A stretch of 54,717 nt of DNA from CAZDET01 sp964504335 (GCA_964504335.1 CAZDET010000032.1:1-54717), one strand, 5' to 3'; positions 35,951-45,367 are shown, numbered from the stretch's first letter. Numbers and translations: made by a program. Notes: generated by a model from the letters alone, not told the origin.

Positions 35951-37195
35951 TCATTGGTGCCGTTGCGGAGCGAGCTGCTCCTTGATCGCCAGCAGCTCCT
36001 GCTCCTCGTCCTCTTCCTCTAGTTCTTTGACCTTCTCGAGATACTTGATGATGCGGTTGGATTCGAGGCTCCAGGAGAGGAAGGTCAGCAGTAATACCTT
36101 GCCGAAGAGGGCGTAAAATACGAGAATCATTGAGAGGACCAGCCCCAGGTTGGGGATAGCGAAAAAGTTGATTTCCTTCCCCGGAAAAATGAATAATAAT
36201 AAGGGCTGGATGCCCGCGTATAAAAATAGATAAAAGATAGCCAATTGCTCCTTACTTAGAAATTTACTACCGATTCGGCTGACTAGCAGCGTCGTCACGA
36301 CCATGCAACTCAGCCCGGAAAAAAGAACAAATAACAAATGGATATCCGATTGCAATATGTCGAAGGTCTTGACCAATGCCCATTCCACACTAAAAAAGAA
36401 GGCGACTATCGCCCAACCTAGTATTTCTTTTGTGCGCAGGGGGCGCTGAATGGCTGCCGCCAGTTCTCTCTCTCTCAGTGGGGCTACGGGCGGTGCCATA
36501 TTCTGATTGATCGAATAGGTATTCAGGCAGTAGTAACTCAAATACAGATACACAATTGTGCCGTTGTTGGCTGCATTGAAAAAGAGAATCGCATCGGCAT
36601 AATCGAAATAGGAAAAGACGGCGAGCAGCAAATAAAGTACGCCCCAGCAAGTTGTCAGCCGCAGAAGGATAGGCCAGATTTGGCGCTGCCCCAGCATGGC
36701 TCGGTAGTGTTTAGCCGCAGGTATAATTTTGGGTTTAAAGGTTAGAAAAAACCTCCCTGCCAAGGCCAAAATCAAAAATTGAAATATGTAACTTGATATC
36801 TTCACATTCCTGGAAAATTCGGCAAAGGGAGGTGCCAGGATAAACCAAAGCACTAACAGGCCGATCAAAGAGCCGCCGATTAGGAGCACCTTCTTGACAA
36901 GGCCCTTTGCCGCGATCCATTTCCAGAACGACTTTTCACTTTCCGATAGCAAGGGCCTGCCATGTGATAAATAGGAACCTAGACGCTCCCAAACAGTCGA
37001 TTTTGAGGTACTCAAAAACGCTTCGATCGATTGGGTAGCATTGCTTTCCCGATAGTGTTCAATCGCTTCTACGATCAGGCGAAGATCCTCGTTTTCTCGA
37101 ATCGCAGCGGATAGCTCCAGATCCTCTTCAGCGGAGAGCTTATTATCGACGTAATCGATCAGATACTGAAGATTAAATGGCCACTCCCTCTTCAT
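35951..37195 (-). CDS. polytopic membrane partner of ECF sigma factor
   Basis: A 414-residue protein with an N-terminal soluble helical segment of about 95 residues (LIDYVDNKLSAEEDLEL), then roughly eight hydrophobic helices and a charged C-terminus (KELEEEDEEQEL). It lies 11 bases after the sigma factor gene and in the same direction, so it is probably the anti-sigma or signal-transducing partner. The N-terminal DNKLSAEED pattern resembles anti-sigma helical segments without the zinc HxxxCxxC. I do not recognise a named family, and the many helices are unusual for an anti-sigma factor. Confidence 0.65.
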   Translation of the reverse strand: MKREWPFNLQYLIDYVDNKLSAEEDLELSAAIRENEDLRLIVEAIEHYRESNATQSIEAFLSTSKSTVWERLGSYLSHGRPLLSESEKSFWKWIAAKGLVKKVLLIGGSLIGLLVLWFILAPPFAEFSRNVKISSYIFQFLILALAGRFFLTFKPKIIPAAKHYRAMLGQRQIWPILLRLTTCWGVLYLLLAVFSYFDYADAILFFNAANNGTIVYLYLSYYCLNTYSINQNMAPPVAPLRERELAAAIQRPLRTKEILGWAIVAFFFSVEWALVKTFDILQSDIHLLFVLFSGLSCMVVTTLLVSRIGSKFLSKEQLAIFYLFLYAGIQPLLLFIFPGKEINFFAIPNLGLVLSMILVFYALFGKVLLLTFLSWSLESNRIIKYLEKVKELEEEDEEQELLAIKEQLAPQRHQ

Positions 37196-37206
37196 AATTA
37201 CTGCTC

Positions 37207-37761
37207 TTAAAAAGTATTGAAATCACTCGCCCGGTACTTGATAAATCGTTTTTTGGCGGCTTCTAACCGACTTTGCGCCGTGCTGATACTGATGTTCAGC
37301 AACAGGGATATTTCTTTGTAAGACAACCCATCGATGACTCGCAAATAATAGACCTGCGCCTGTAGCGGAGGTAGCATATTGATTTTTGCCAGGCATTTAT
37401 CGATGATATCGCGGTCTAACGTTTGTTGGGCAGGATCAAAATATCCAATCAGGCGCACCAATTCCTCTGAAGGTGTCAGGTGGACATCCATATTCCATTT
37501 CGCCTTTTTGATATCGATTGCCCTGTTTTTGATTGCGGCCAGCAGCCATCCTCTGAAATTTCGTATTCGATGCTTCTTTTTGGCGATTTCGGTCCAAACT
37601 TCCTGGCTGACATGCTCTGCTCCTGATTCGGTAGTGGTGTATCTACGGGCCATCAAGAGCACGAAGTCAATGTACCGTCGGTAAAGGGCAACGAACGCCT
37701 TTTCGTTGCCTTTGTACCACTGTTCTAGTAGTTCCTCATCCGTCAGTTCCTGTAGTACCAT
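37207..37761 (-). CDS. ECF-type RNA polymerase sigma factor
   Basis: An extracytoplasmic-function sigma factor of 184 residues from the ATG at 37761. Region 2 is seen as FVALYRRYIDFVLLMARRY and FRGWLLAAIKNRAIDIKK, and region 4 as LPPLQAQVYYLRVIDGLSYKEISLLLNIS followed by a recognition helix (TAQSRLEAAKKRF). An upstream frame is open for 45 more residues but carries no sigma sequence. The membrane partner is 11 bases downstream. The promoter region to 38134 holds the 97-bp repeat and no gene. Confidence 0.85.
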   Translation of the reverse strand: MVLQELTDEELLEQWYKGNEKAFVALYRRYIDFVLLMARRYTTTESGAEHVSQEVWTEIAKKKHRIRNFRGWLLAAIKNRAIDIKKAKWNMDVHLTPSEELVRLIGYFDPAQQTLDRDIIDKCLAKINMLPPLQAQVYYLRVIDGLSYKEISLLLNISISTAQSRLEAAKKRFIKYRASDFNTF

Positions 37762-37980
37762 GGCGCCATCATTAGCTGGTAGCAAATCGGCCTTACTTAC
37801 AAAGACGATTGAAAACATAGAATTACTTAATATACCCCAACCAACGTGATTTGGGACTTCGTTTTGGGTATGGTCATACAAAACAATGCCTGCCATCCAC
37901 CCAATTTTGAGGTAGGTCGAAAAATTGTATCTCGTTATCGAATGAATTGCCCGATTAAAGCAAATTCCTAGAAATTATGG

Positions 37981-38077
37981 TTCTCTGACAATTTTCGTGG
38001 TTATATCGACACAAATCCTCTGCCTTCAATCCTTTTAGGCCATCAGTTTTGTGTCGACCACAAAAATTGTCAAAGAA
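37981..38077 (+). repeat. 97-bp MITE-like element, copy 2
   Basis: The second copy of the element at 6672-6768, in the same orientation. It lies in the divergent intergenic region between the sigma factor gene and the next plus-strand gene, 57 bases before the latter's ATG. It differs from copy 1 at about six central positions, while the terminal arms are identical. The bases just outside are GG on the left and GG on the right in all copies. Confidence 0.85.
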
Positions 38078-38134
38078 GGGAAATTATTACTATCACCGCA
38101 CTCGTGAAAATACTACACCTAAACCTACCCCTAC

Positions 38135-38659
38135 ATGCCGTACGAAAAGTTCCGAAACGCTGACTATTTCCCGGAGATGATACACCGGAAAGCGCTGGCC
38201 TCTAACAATCGTTTGCTCCATAAGATTGCTAGTGGGTTGCTATTTTTCTTTTTTGCCATTTTAACCATCGTCCTGTTGAGTGTCGAATTTCACTGGATGC
38301 TGCTTTTATTTTGGCTGGGCAGTAGTGTCTGGTTCGGTTGGTCGTTCAGGGAGGCTCGCTCTGCTTCCAACTTGTTTTATGACGATAAACGGCTCTACTT
38401 AGAAAAGTCCGGAAGAACGGATACCGTTAAATTAACTGACATACGGAACGTAAAATTGACCCGGACCTGGATGACCATCTTGGGTATACATTTCAGTGTC
38501 TACCGCATAGTGCACCGGAGCGAGAATGGACGTGACTCAGCTATCAAATTCTGGGTAGCCCTCATTGAAAATAGATTGCATGAATTCGAGCAGGCACTCA
38601 AAACACAAAATTCAAATGTGCGCTTCGATCATTGGGCGCATAGCTTTGAAGATTGGTAG
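38135..38659 (+). CDS. membrane protein with PH-like tail, unknown
   Basis: A 174-residue protein with two hydrophobic helices close together (residues about 35-75) and a soluble beta-rich C-terminal half (LYLEKSGRTDTVKLTDIRNVKL), in the style of bPH/YdbS-type membrane domains. The ATG has no strong ribosome site, but the frame is well formed. It is close to the divergent sigma operon but not part of it. The role is unknown. Confidence 0.6.
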   Translation: MPYEKFRNADYFPEMIHRKALASNNRLLHKIASGLLFFFFAILTIVLLSVEFHWMLLLFWLGSSVWFGWSFREARSASNLFYDDKRLYLEKSGRTDTVKLTDIRNVKLTRTWMTILGIHFSVYRIVHRSENGRDSAIKFWVALIENRLHEFEQALKTQNSNVRFDHWAHSFEDW

Positions 38660-38795
38660 CGGCCTCGTGCACACGAGATTCGTTGTCTCCCAATTTCTAT
38701 CGGCTTGTTTAGAAGAATTGTCCCTTATCTTTATCTTACGATAGTTACCTGATTGTATGGGAACGCGCAGCGTGTGAGGAAAAGTAGCTGGTCTT

Positions 38796-38818
38796 AGAGA
38801 TGCTATGTTAGCATCTCT
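38796..38818. repeat. identical 23-bp palindrome, copy 2
   Basis: The same AGAGATGCTA/TAGCATCTCT palindrome as at 25374-25396. It lies 15 bases before the ATG of the 2TM gene, so it would be the 5' untranslated hairpin of that mRNA or a protein-binding site. Confidence 0.85.
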
Positions 38819-38833
38819 TAATTCAATTTCACT

Positions 38834-39229
38834 ATGTACGAAGAACTCCGCAAAGAAGCCAAAGAGAAAGTAGAAGCTAGAATGGGCTTCTACATCACGG
38901 CCATCATATTCGCTTTTGTTTCCGTCATCCTGATCGTAGTCAGCTTTTATGTAGGAAATGCCTCGGCCGCCTTTTGGGTGCGCTTCCCCATCTTGATTTT
39001 GGGATTAGTGCTGCTCATTATTTACATCTCTGTATTTGGCCTGCCTGGCTCGGGCATGCTCTCCAAAGATTGGCAGGACGCGGAAGTCGAACGAGAAATG
39101 GCCAAGTTGTTTTACCAAAAAAAGCCCACCCTGCCGCCGCCGGAGGAGTTGTCGGAAGAAGATCGATTAGAATTAAAGGAACTGGAGCGGCTCAAAAAGA
39201 AGTGGGAATGGGGAGAGGATATCGTGTGA
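38834..39229 (+). CDS. 2TM-domain membrane protein
   Basis: A 131-residue protein of the 2TM family (PF13239-like) found in Bacteroidota. It has a charged start (YEELRKEAKEKVEARMGFY), two hydrophobic helices (about 20-45 and 52-75), then a charged coiled C-terminus rich in E/K (ELKELERLKKKWE). The orientation and role are not known. Related domains are fused to LytTR or histidine kinase regulators. The palindrome precedes the start. Confidence 0.75.
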   Translation: MYEELRKEAKEKVEARMGFYITAIIFAFVSVILIVVSFYVGNASAAFWVRFPILILGLVLLIIYISVFGLPGSGMLSKDWQDAEVEREMAKLFYQKKPTLPPPEELSEEDRLELKELERLKKKWEWGEDIV

Positions 39230-39424
39230 TCGGTGTCGTGGACAGGCGTGACACGGGCATCTGCTTCGGCAATTATGTTAAGTTTTCATGCCTACTTTCG
39301 GGGGCGTTCGGCTTAGTTGAATAGGGACTTGACTTATTGGCCAAAAAGGCCGATATTTAAGAATCAATTCTCACGATGGACTACCGACACGGAAGTCCTG
39401 TGCATCCAATGATCAAATTTTGCA

Positions 39425-39577
39425 ACGGCCGTTTACATCGCTGGTGGTCGCGTGTGGAGTGCACGCTTGGGCTACCTGTAACCCTTCGGGCTGGCAGGTT
39501 TGGTGGGCGGGCCGTTTATATTTCCCACCCACGTAATGGTGTGCGGCGAGCCGGCCCCGACAATTGGTCGAGGGGCC
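39425..39577 (-). repeat. dispersed hairpin-rich GC element, copy 2
   Basis: The inverted-orientation counterpart of 4837-4996. On the minus strand it keeps the GTGGGTGGG/CCCGCCCAC stem and the GGGTTAC/GTAGCCC stem. In the second stem the G-C pair of copy 1 is replaced by A-T, so pairing is preserved by a paired change. The ends carry ACGGCCGT in both. The full gap is 39230-39623. Outside the element it contains a small hairpin (TTGGCC-AAAAA-GGCCGA) near 39340 and no gene I can support. Confidence 0.7.
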
Positions 39578-39623
39578 GGGATCAAAACCTATGCGTCTAT
39601 TTCTTATTCGCCTGATATCGAAG

Positions 39624-42026
39624 CTAGTTGCATTCTGCAATAGTCTCATTAATCGTGAGGCCGCCACCGTTTTCGACCCTTCCCGCTCCAATCGTTTCCA
39701 TACAGGCCGAAATATCGACGCGTCGATTACTGCCTAGCTTCTGGATCAGGCCGGCATTTCGGATGCGCACATAAGTGACTGGCTCGTCGTCGAATCGACG
39801 AAACCCCCACTTCTTGTCCTCGCTGTCATCGATGCGCAGCGTTGCTCCCGGGGCGATATCCAGATCGATGAAGGGGCGATACGGTTGAGAGTTGAGTAAG
39901 CCGGAACGCCACTCCAGCTGCGCCCCCTCCTCCAGAGATAAGTGGGTGTTCCACTTTCGTTCACCAGTTAGCGTTCCCGGCGCCCAAACAGATGGTATCC
40001 CATTTGGATTCGATTGAATGGAAAGGTAGCCCGTGCCGATGGTCGAAGAGGCATCGTTGCCACCTAGCCACTCCATGAATTGAGTAGACACTCTGGCCGT
40101 ATCGAATAAGTACCCCATGATGAACGAACCGCCTAGTAAGCGAAGCGAATCGGCCGATACGGCTCCGTAAACCCAGAGTTCGCCCCTACTTTCAAGCAAC
40201 GATAGGCTACCGCCACCCAGGTCCAAACGACCACCTTCTTCCACGCGGGCCCGCCGGACGCCAAGGTTGTTTTGCAGGAAGGTCACAAATGCTCCCTGCT
40301 CTACGGTAATCAGCGGCATTTCAGAGGCGACGTTGAATTCCCAATTTCCATTTTTGACGAGTACGTGTGCTCTTGTCCGAAGTCGATCGATTTTGCTGAT
40401 TTTAGGGTCAAATGGATTTTCGTTGTTCAGCGTGTCTCCAAGCGTCGTTTCCAGAATAATGGTTCCGCCATCCAATCCGGAGGCCGAAGAGGGAGGTGCA
40501 TCCACCCAATCGCCGGTTACTTCCCAGACGAAGTGTCCACCAATGCCGAAACTGGCGCTTGGAAGCTCGCGAATTACCTGGATGCCGCCGCGGCTGATGA
40601 CTTCGGCGGGCTCAGGTGCTTCGGGATCAGCGTAGAAGGTTGCTCCATTGGTCATTATCCACCTGCCAGCGCTGGTGAGCATTGGAGAACCTTCGGAGAC
40701 GCCCTCGTTGGTGTAAAATGACCAACGTACATGCTGCCGCTGAATGGTCAGGCCCTCACAATACATGTGGACCGGCCCTACTAGATTGATCCCCGTACTG
40801 CCGGAAAAGTCATTTTCTGCATAAGTATAATTCAGCGTCAACCGATTATCAGCGGTATTGGCATGCGAAGCAATGGTGGCGCGGTTGATGTAGAGGGTAT
40901 CCCGAATGCGGAAACGGGTATTTTCTGCACTTGCCCCGAATCGAATAGTCGGGGGGGCCGTTTCGGCATCTTGCTCAAAACGCACCGAGCCACGGATGTA
41001 CGGCCGTTGTTGAGGTGCAGAAATCTCGAGCACCGCACTATTTCGCAGGATTACATCTGCCGTAATATCAACGGAACCGGCTGGATAAACGCGCTCGCTG
41101 AATTCATCCGAGCTGATCAGTACAAGCGGCGTGGTTTCCAAATCGATAATGGCCTTGTCTTGTGCATTGGGCAAGCGATCACCCTCCCAGTTGAGCGGAT
41201 CTTCCCAACGAAGGTTATCGCCGCCACCATCCCAGCGGTGGTCATTCAGCTTGGTCGGGTCGGCTGGGATAAAAAACGAAACAGAATCACGGACGGTCTC
41301 CCCAAGGCCATTGATCGCCCGTACAGTAAGGGAGTGATTACCGGGAGCGGGAATGTAGATGTTTTGCTCGATGGTTGCTTGTCCGGGCAGATCGGAATAG
41401 GTTTGCTCCTGCCACGCTTGGTTATCAAGCCGATAGGCCAAGGAGGCAATGCCATTGGTTTGTTCGTTGGCTAGCGCTTCGAGCGCTACCGAATCCTGGC
41501 CTTCGAAGAAGCGCGTATTGGCATTGGGCTCCAGGATGACGACATCAAAGCCTTCGGAAATCACCTCGACCATCACTACAAAGGGAAAGCGCTGGTCCGG
41601 ATCGTCGAAGGTGGCCCGCAAACTAACGGAGTAGGTTCCGGCAGTGGGGATCGCCGGTTGCCCATCCACGACTTTTGGCCTAACGGTAAGTCCAACCCGA
41701 TCCGTGCCGGAGGCCGGCGTTTCGCCCAGGTTGGTCCACAGCGCCGGGCCTCCTCCTCCATTGGTGTCTTCTAGGATTATTTCCGCTCCGGGGATAATAT
41801 CCGGGGTCTCCAGCACAATGGTTAGGTATCCTCGATAGGGTTCGTCGGCGCAATTTAGTGGATATTGTACCTGCAGATTGGTAGAGCCACTTCCTTGATT
41901 AGTAACCACAATCGTGGATTCAGGAGTGACTTCCAGGCGCTGCGGGCTATCGCAGTTTTCCTTTTGACAATCGAGTAGGCCGATGGCAATGCCAAGCATC
42001 CAACATAGGGTAATCAGGCGGTTCAT
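39624..42026 (-). CDS. large exported protein, G8/beta-helix-like surface protein
   Basis: An 800-residue exported protein. The leader (residues 1-20) ends GLLDCQ, which could be a weak lipobox with Cys20, although Asp at position -1 is atypical. Beta-rich repeats follow. At about 263-285, a WDGGGDNLRWEDPLNWEGDRLPN segment resembles the NxNW motifs that open the beta-helical domains of autotransporter-like and G8-type proteins. Parallel-helix-like repeats follow (RPYIRGSVRF, WEFNVAS). No T9SS tail or enzyme motif is visible. The function is unknown, perhaps surface binding. Confidence 0.75.
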   Translation of the reverse strand: MNRLITLCWMLGIAIGLLDCQKENCDSPQRLEVTPESTIVVTNQGSGSTNLQVQYPLNCADEPYRGYLTIVLETPDIIPGAEIILEDTNGGGGPALWTNLGETPASGTDRVGLTVRPKVVDGQPAIPTAGTYSVSLRATFDDPDQRFPFVVMVEVISEGFDVVILEPNANTRFFEGQDSVALEALANEQTNGIASLAYRLDNQAWQEQTYSDLPGQATIEQNIYIPAPGNHSLTVRAINGLGETVRDSVSFFIPADPTKLNDHRWDGGGDNLRWEDPLNWEGDRLPNAQDKAIIDLETTPLVLISSDEFSERVYPAGSVDITADVILRNSAVLEISAPQQRPYIRGSVRFEQDAETAPPTIRFGASAENTRFRIRDTLYINRATIASHANTADNRLTLNYTYAENDFSGSTGINLVGPVHMYCEGLTIQRQHVRWSFYTNEGVSEGSPMLTSAGRWIMTNGATFYADPEAPEPAEVISRGGIQVIRELPSASFGIGGHFVWEVTGDWVDAPPSSASGLDGGTIILETTLGDTLNNENPFDPKISKIDRLRTRAHVLVKNGNWEFNVASEMPLITVEQGAFVTFLQNNLGVRRARVEEGGRLDLGGGSLSLLESRGELWVYGAVSADSLRLLGGSFIMGYLFDTARVSTQFMEWLGGNDASSTIGTGYLSIQSNPNGIPSVWAPGTLTGERKWNTHLSLEEGAQLEWRSGLLNSQPYRPFIDLDIAPGATLRIDDSEDKKWGFRRFDDEPVTYVRIRNAGLIQKLGSNRRVDISACMETIGAGRVENGGGLTINETIAECN

Positions 42027-42203
42027 GTCTATGCCGTTTTTGGGTGATCAGGAAACGTGATGATGGCAAAGTAAGGTAGACCTCAGAAGGAGGCTTTTCA
42101 CTATGTCGCAAATGCTTATCCTTCTGGTAATTCTCTGAATAAATAGTCAGGTCATGCTATTCAATCAGTACCTTACAAGCAGGAAGATCATTTGGCCGCA
42201 TCG

Positions 42204-43271
42204 ATGATACTAGCAGATCAGATTTTATTTTTTTTCAGCAGCCTGGGCGTGTTCAATGGCTTCTTGATGAGCCTTTACTTTCTATTTTTTTCGGGGTCAA
42301 ACCGAATCCAGAACACCTTTTTTGGTCTGCTTTTGCTGATGCTGAGTATTCGCATCGGAAAATCCGTGCTGTTCTTTTTTCAAGCTCCTCTTCTACCTAT
42401 TATTCTTCAGTTTGGTCTTTCCGCTTGCCTGTTTGTCGGACCGTTCCTTTTTCTGTACATCCGTAGCGTACTACGGCAGCAGCCCCGCATGCAGCGAGGA
42501 GACTGGTGGCACATCCTGGGTTGGCTGGCCCTGGTAGTAATAGTCGGTCTACTATTCCCCTACAGCAAACGCCCCGAACTGTGGAATCCCGAATTTGTGC
42601 AAGGCATTTACGCCGTATGGCTCACCTACGTGGGTGCATCCGGATATCTGATCGCTAGTGCATTTGGCAAGCTGTTTTTCAATCCAGGTGATTTATCAAC
42701 TGTGCAAAAGTGGCTACTGACCGTGTTTATTACCAATATGTTGATCTGCCTTGTCTTTCACGCTGCTCTGTATTTTGGATTTCCATCCTACATCCTGGGG
42801 CCTATCACCTTTTCTTTTGTCTTCTATGGGCTAATGGTTTTCCTGGTATGCTTCCCCGACAGTAAGACGGTTATTAACGGTGAAAAACAGCGTTACGGGA
42901 ATAAAAGAATCAGCACTCGACAGGCAACCGAACTCCGGGAAAACCTTCATCGTCTTATGACGGAAAGACGATTATTTGAGAACCCCGACTTGAAGCTCGA
43001 TGCTCTCGCTCGGGAGCTATCGGTAAGTCCTCACTTCCTTTCTCAGTTTTTGAACGATAATTTGGGAAAAAGCTTCTCCGCATTTATCAATGAACACCGG
43101 GTAGCAGCCGCCGGGGGCTATCTGAAATCCGAGCACCACTTCACGATCGAAGGCATCGGAAACGAGGTAGGGTTCCGATCCAAATCCGCTTTTTATGCCG
43201 CCTTCAAAAAAGTGCACGGAATGACGCCCAGGCAGTTTGCACAGACCCACAGAATCCGTTCGGAATTATAA
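42204..43271 (+). CDS. membrane-anchored AraC-family regulator
   Basis: A 355-residue regulator with an N-terminal half of about six or seven hydrophobic helices (residues 5-225) and a C-terminal AraC/XylS double helix-turn-helix (KLDALARELSVSPHFLSQFLN and IEGIGNEVGFRSKSAFYAAFKKVHGMTPRQF). This architecture is common in Bacteroidota and senses signals at the membrane. The ATG at 42204 is preferred over a TTG 12 bases earlier. Its stop is 72 bases before the PQQ-type dehydrogenase, so the two may be linked in regulation. Confidence 0.87.
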   Translation: MILADQILFFFSSLGVFNGFLMSLYFLFFSGSNRIQNTFFGLLLLMLSIRIGKSVLFFFQAPLLPIILQFGLSACLFVGPFLFLYIRSVLRQQPRMQRGDWWHILGWLALVVIVGLLFPYSKRPELWNPEFVQGIYAVWLTYVGASGYLIASAFGKLFFNPGDLSTVQKWLLTVFITNMLICLVFHAALYFGFPSYILGPITFSFVFYGLMVFLVCFPDSKTVINGEKQRYGNKRISTRQATELRENLHRLMTERRLFENPDLKLDALARELSVSPHFLSQFLNDNLGKSFSAFINEHRVAAAGGYLKSEHHFTIEGIGNEVGFRSKSAFYAAFKKVHGMTPRQFAQTHRIRSEL

Positions 43272-43343
43272 CACTGCATGGTTCGAAGCCTTCCATCTCA
43301 TGGATTTCCGGTCCGATCTAGTAGACTTGGGAAAAATTCTACT

Positions 43344-44555
43344 ATGAAATCTTCTTGGGTAATTCTCTGCCTATTATTAACCACCCTCGGTACAAGCGGA
43401 CAATCCCAACCGGCGTCCAATACTTCCGTTAGCCCGACGAAACGAATTGTCCTCAGCGGACTCAAAAAACCCTGGAGCCTGGACTTTCTCAGCGAAACAG
43501 AAGTAATCGTTGCGGAAAAAGACGGGAATCTGCTCCGCTGCAACCTTCAAACCAAGAAAAAAACGATTATCCAGGGCTTTCCTGACGACTTATTTACCCC
43601 ACTAAAACTGGACAATAGCAAATACCCGGAGGGCACTTATCCTGCTTCCTCCGACGGCAAGGTGATTCGATGGAATGCGGGCATACTCGAGGTGGTCTTG
43701 GACCCTGCATTTCAAGACAACCGGTGGATATACATTTCTTACGTTTCTCAACGGGCCGATATCTATGCCCTAAAGGTCATTCGAGCCCGATTTCTGGATG
43801 ATCGCCTAACTGACGTGGAAACCTTGCTCAATCCAGGGCCGTACTTGCCCGGCCTATTCCATTTTGGCGGTGGTATGACCTTCGGCACCGACGGGAAGCT
43901 CTACATCACCGCTGGGGAACGATTGTATTTCGAGCATCTCCGGGAAGGGCTGGCTATCGCGCAGGATCTGACGGATGCCCGGGGCAAAATCTACCGTATC
44001 AATCCCGATGGCAGCATTCCTACCGACAACCCCGATTTTGGTCCTGATGCCGTAAAGGGCATCTACGCAGTAGGGATACGAGCCGCACAGGGTATTACCG
44101 TTCATCCGACTACGGGTACCATCTGGTTCAGTGAACACGGCACGATTCAGGGCGATGAGATCAATATCTTAAGTGCCGGGGCAAACTACGGCTGGCCGAA
44201 TGTCACCACGGGTGACTACCGCTCCGAGAATTATGAACCCGCTGAGGTACCCAACGCCGTATTCACCGCCCCCGTCCATTACTGGCTGCAAACGGTAGCC
44301 CCCACCGGCCTGGTATTTTACACCGGCACGGAATTCCCCGAATGGCAAGATAACCTCATCGTTCCCGGACTTTCCCGGGGCAGCCTCTGGCGCTTAACCC
44401 TCGACGGCGAAACCGTTAAACAAGTAGAAGAACTCTTCGTGGATGACCACGTACGTTTGCGGAAGGCCGAGATGAGTCCGGGGGGTAGGCTGTATATTCT
44501 GACGAGTGAAGAAGACGGGAAGATCGTGGAGATTGTACGGTCGAGCAAGCCCTAA
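43344..44555 (+). CDS. PQQ-type sorbosone/glucose dehydrogenase
   Basis: A secreted six-bladed beta-propeller sugar dehydrogenase of the soluble glucose/sorbosone dehydrogenase family, oxidising an aldose to a lactone with PQQ. From the ATG at 43344 the leader ends GTSGQ (residues 1-19). Family motifs are present: HFGGGMTFGTDGKLYITAGE, IYRINPDGSIPTDNP, FSEHG and GANYGWPN. The length of 403 fits. PQQ synthesis genes are not in the window. It follows the AraC regulator. Its stop overlaps the stop of the convergent SH3 gene by two bases, in a shared CTAA. Confidence 0.88.
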   Translation: MKSSWVILCLLLTTLGTSGQSQPASNTSVSPTKRIVLSGLKKPWSLDFLSETEVIVAEKDGNLLRCNLQTKKKTIIQGFPDDLFTPLKLDNSKYPEGTYPASSDGKVIRWNAGILEVVLDPAFQDNRWIYISYVSQRADIYALKVIRARFLDDRLTDVETLLNPGPYLPGLFHFGGGMTFGTDGKLYITAGERLYFEHLREGLAIAQDLTDARGKIYRINPDGSIPTDNPDFGPDAVKGIYAVGIRAAQGITVHPTTGTIWFSEHGTIQGDEINILSAGANYGWPNVTTGDYRSENYEPAEVPNAVFTAPVHYWLQTVAPTGLVFYTGTEFPEWQDNLIVPGLSRGSLWRLTLDGETVKQVEELFVDDHVRLRKAEMSPGGRLYILTSEEDGKIVEIVRSSKP

Positions 44556-45367
44556 TTCCGAATCTTAGGCACCAATTCCCCATTCACCAACCGCAACTCC
44601 CGCGTCACAGTGGTTTCTTCTACCCAATTGCTGGCCTCCTCCATCATCTCCCCGTAGACTCGGTGGTAGACGACTCGGCCTGGCACCCCGTTCTCTTCAT
44701 TAGGGAAAATCAAGGCTTCGTGGAGCCATACCACTCCGGCGTCGGAGGAGGATTGGGTCTGGAATACCTTGTTCAGTGTTCCATTCTGGTAGAACAAGTA
44801 GGTAGCGCCACCGGGTGCACCGCAGGATTCCGGATAGCTATCGATCACTAGTATGTGCTCGATGCCATCGAGCCCCCGGTTGTCGAATACCTGAAATTCG
44901 AACACGGGATAACTAAACGACACAGCCGGCAACTCGACTCGAATCTCCTGCTTCAGCTCGCCCGCTACCGCCGATCTACATCGGGCGTAGTACTGATTCC
45001 CTTCCAATGCTACGGACAACAGAAACGACTTCCCGGAGTGCTGTACGCGATCGGCGGCCAGTAAGCCGCCCAACACATAGCCCGCTTGCCCGTCGTACTG
45101 CACTTTGTACCAATGCGAAGCACGCCCTTGGTAGGTTTGCTGCACGTCTGTTTGTTCGAGGATGGTGACCTTCGAGTCAATCGGAAGTAACGTGACCGTT
45201 TCGGAATTGGTGCCGGGGCCCGTGCGGAGGCGCACTTGATCGCCGAAGAGGTAGGCGGTATCTCCGGCCGGGAAGCGGTGATCGGAATACCAATAGTTCC
45301 CCTCTTGACAACACAGTCCGCAAGGGAGTAATCCGATTAGTAATCCGAAAAAGAAATCGATGCGCAT
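44552..45367 (-). CDS. exported SH3-domain protein, unknown
   Basis: A 271-residue exported protein beginning at the ATG at 45367. The leader is residues 1-20 and ends CGLCCQ, so it could be a lipoprotein. A bacterial SH3 segment follows (AYLFGDQVRLRTGPGTNSETVTLLPIDSKVTIL, then WYKVQYDGQAGYVLGG), and the rest is beta-rich without catalytic motifs. It is convergent with the dehydrogenase. It may bind cell wall or peptide ligands. Confidence 0.7.
   Translation of the reverse strand: MRIDFFFGLLIGLLPCGLCCQEGNYWYSDHRFPAGDTAYLFGDQVRLRTGPGTNSETVTLLPIDSKVTILEQTDVQQTYQGRASHWYKVQYDGQAGYVLGGLLAADRVQHSGKSFLLSVALEGNQYYARCRSAVAGELKQEIRVELPAVSFSYPVFEFQVFDNRGLDGIEHILVIDSYPESCGAPGGATYLFYQNGTLNKVFQTQSSSDAGVVWLHEALIFPNEENGVPGRVVYHRVYGEMMEEASNWVEETTVTRELRLVNGELVPKIRN

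Noticed and set aside
39413..39691. Minus-strand 92-residue protein through the GC element
   Set aside because: It overlaps the end of the 800-residue gene and its conserved part coincides with the hairpin element, so the repeat explanation is simpler. The shared peptide is mentioned as a possibility only.
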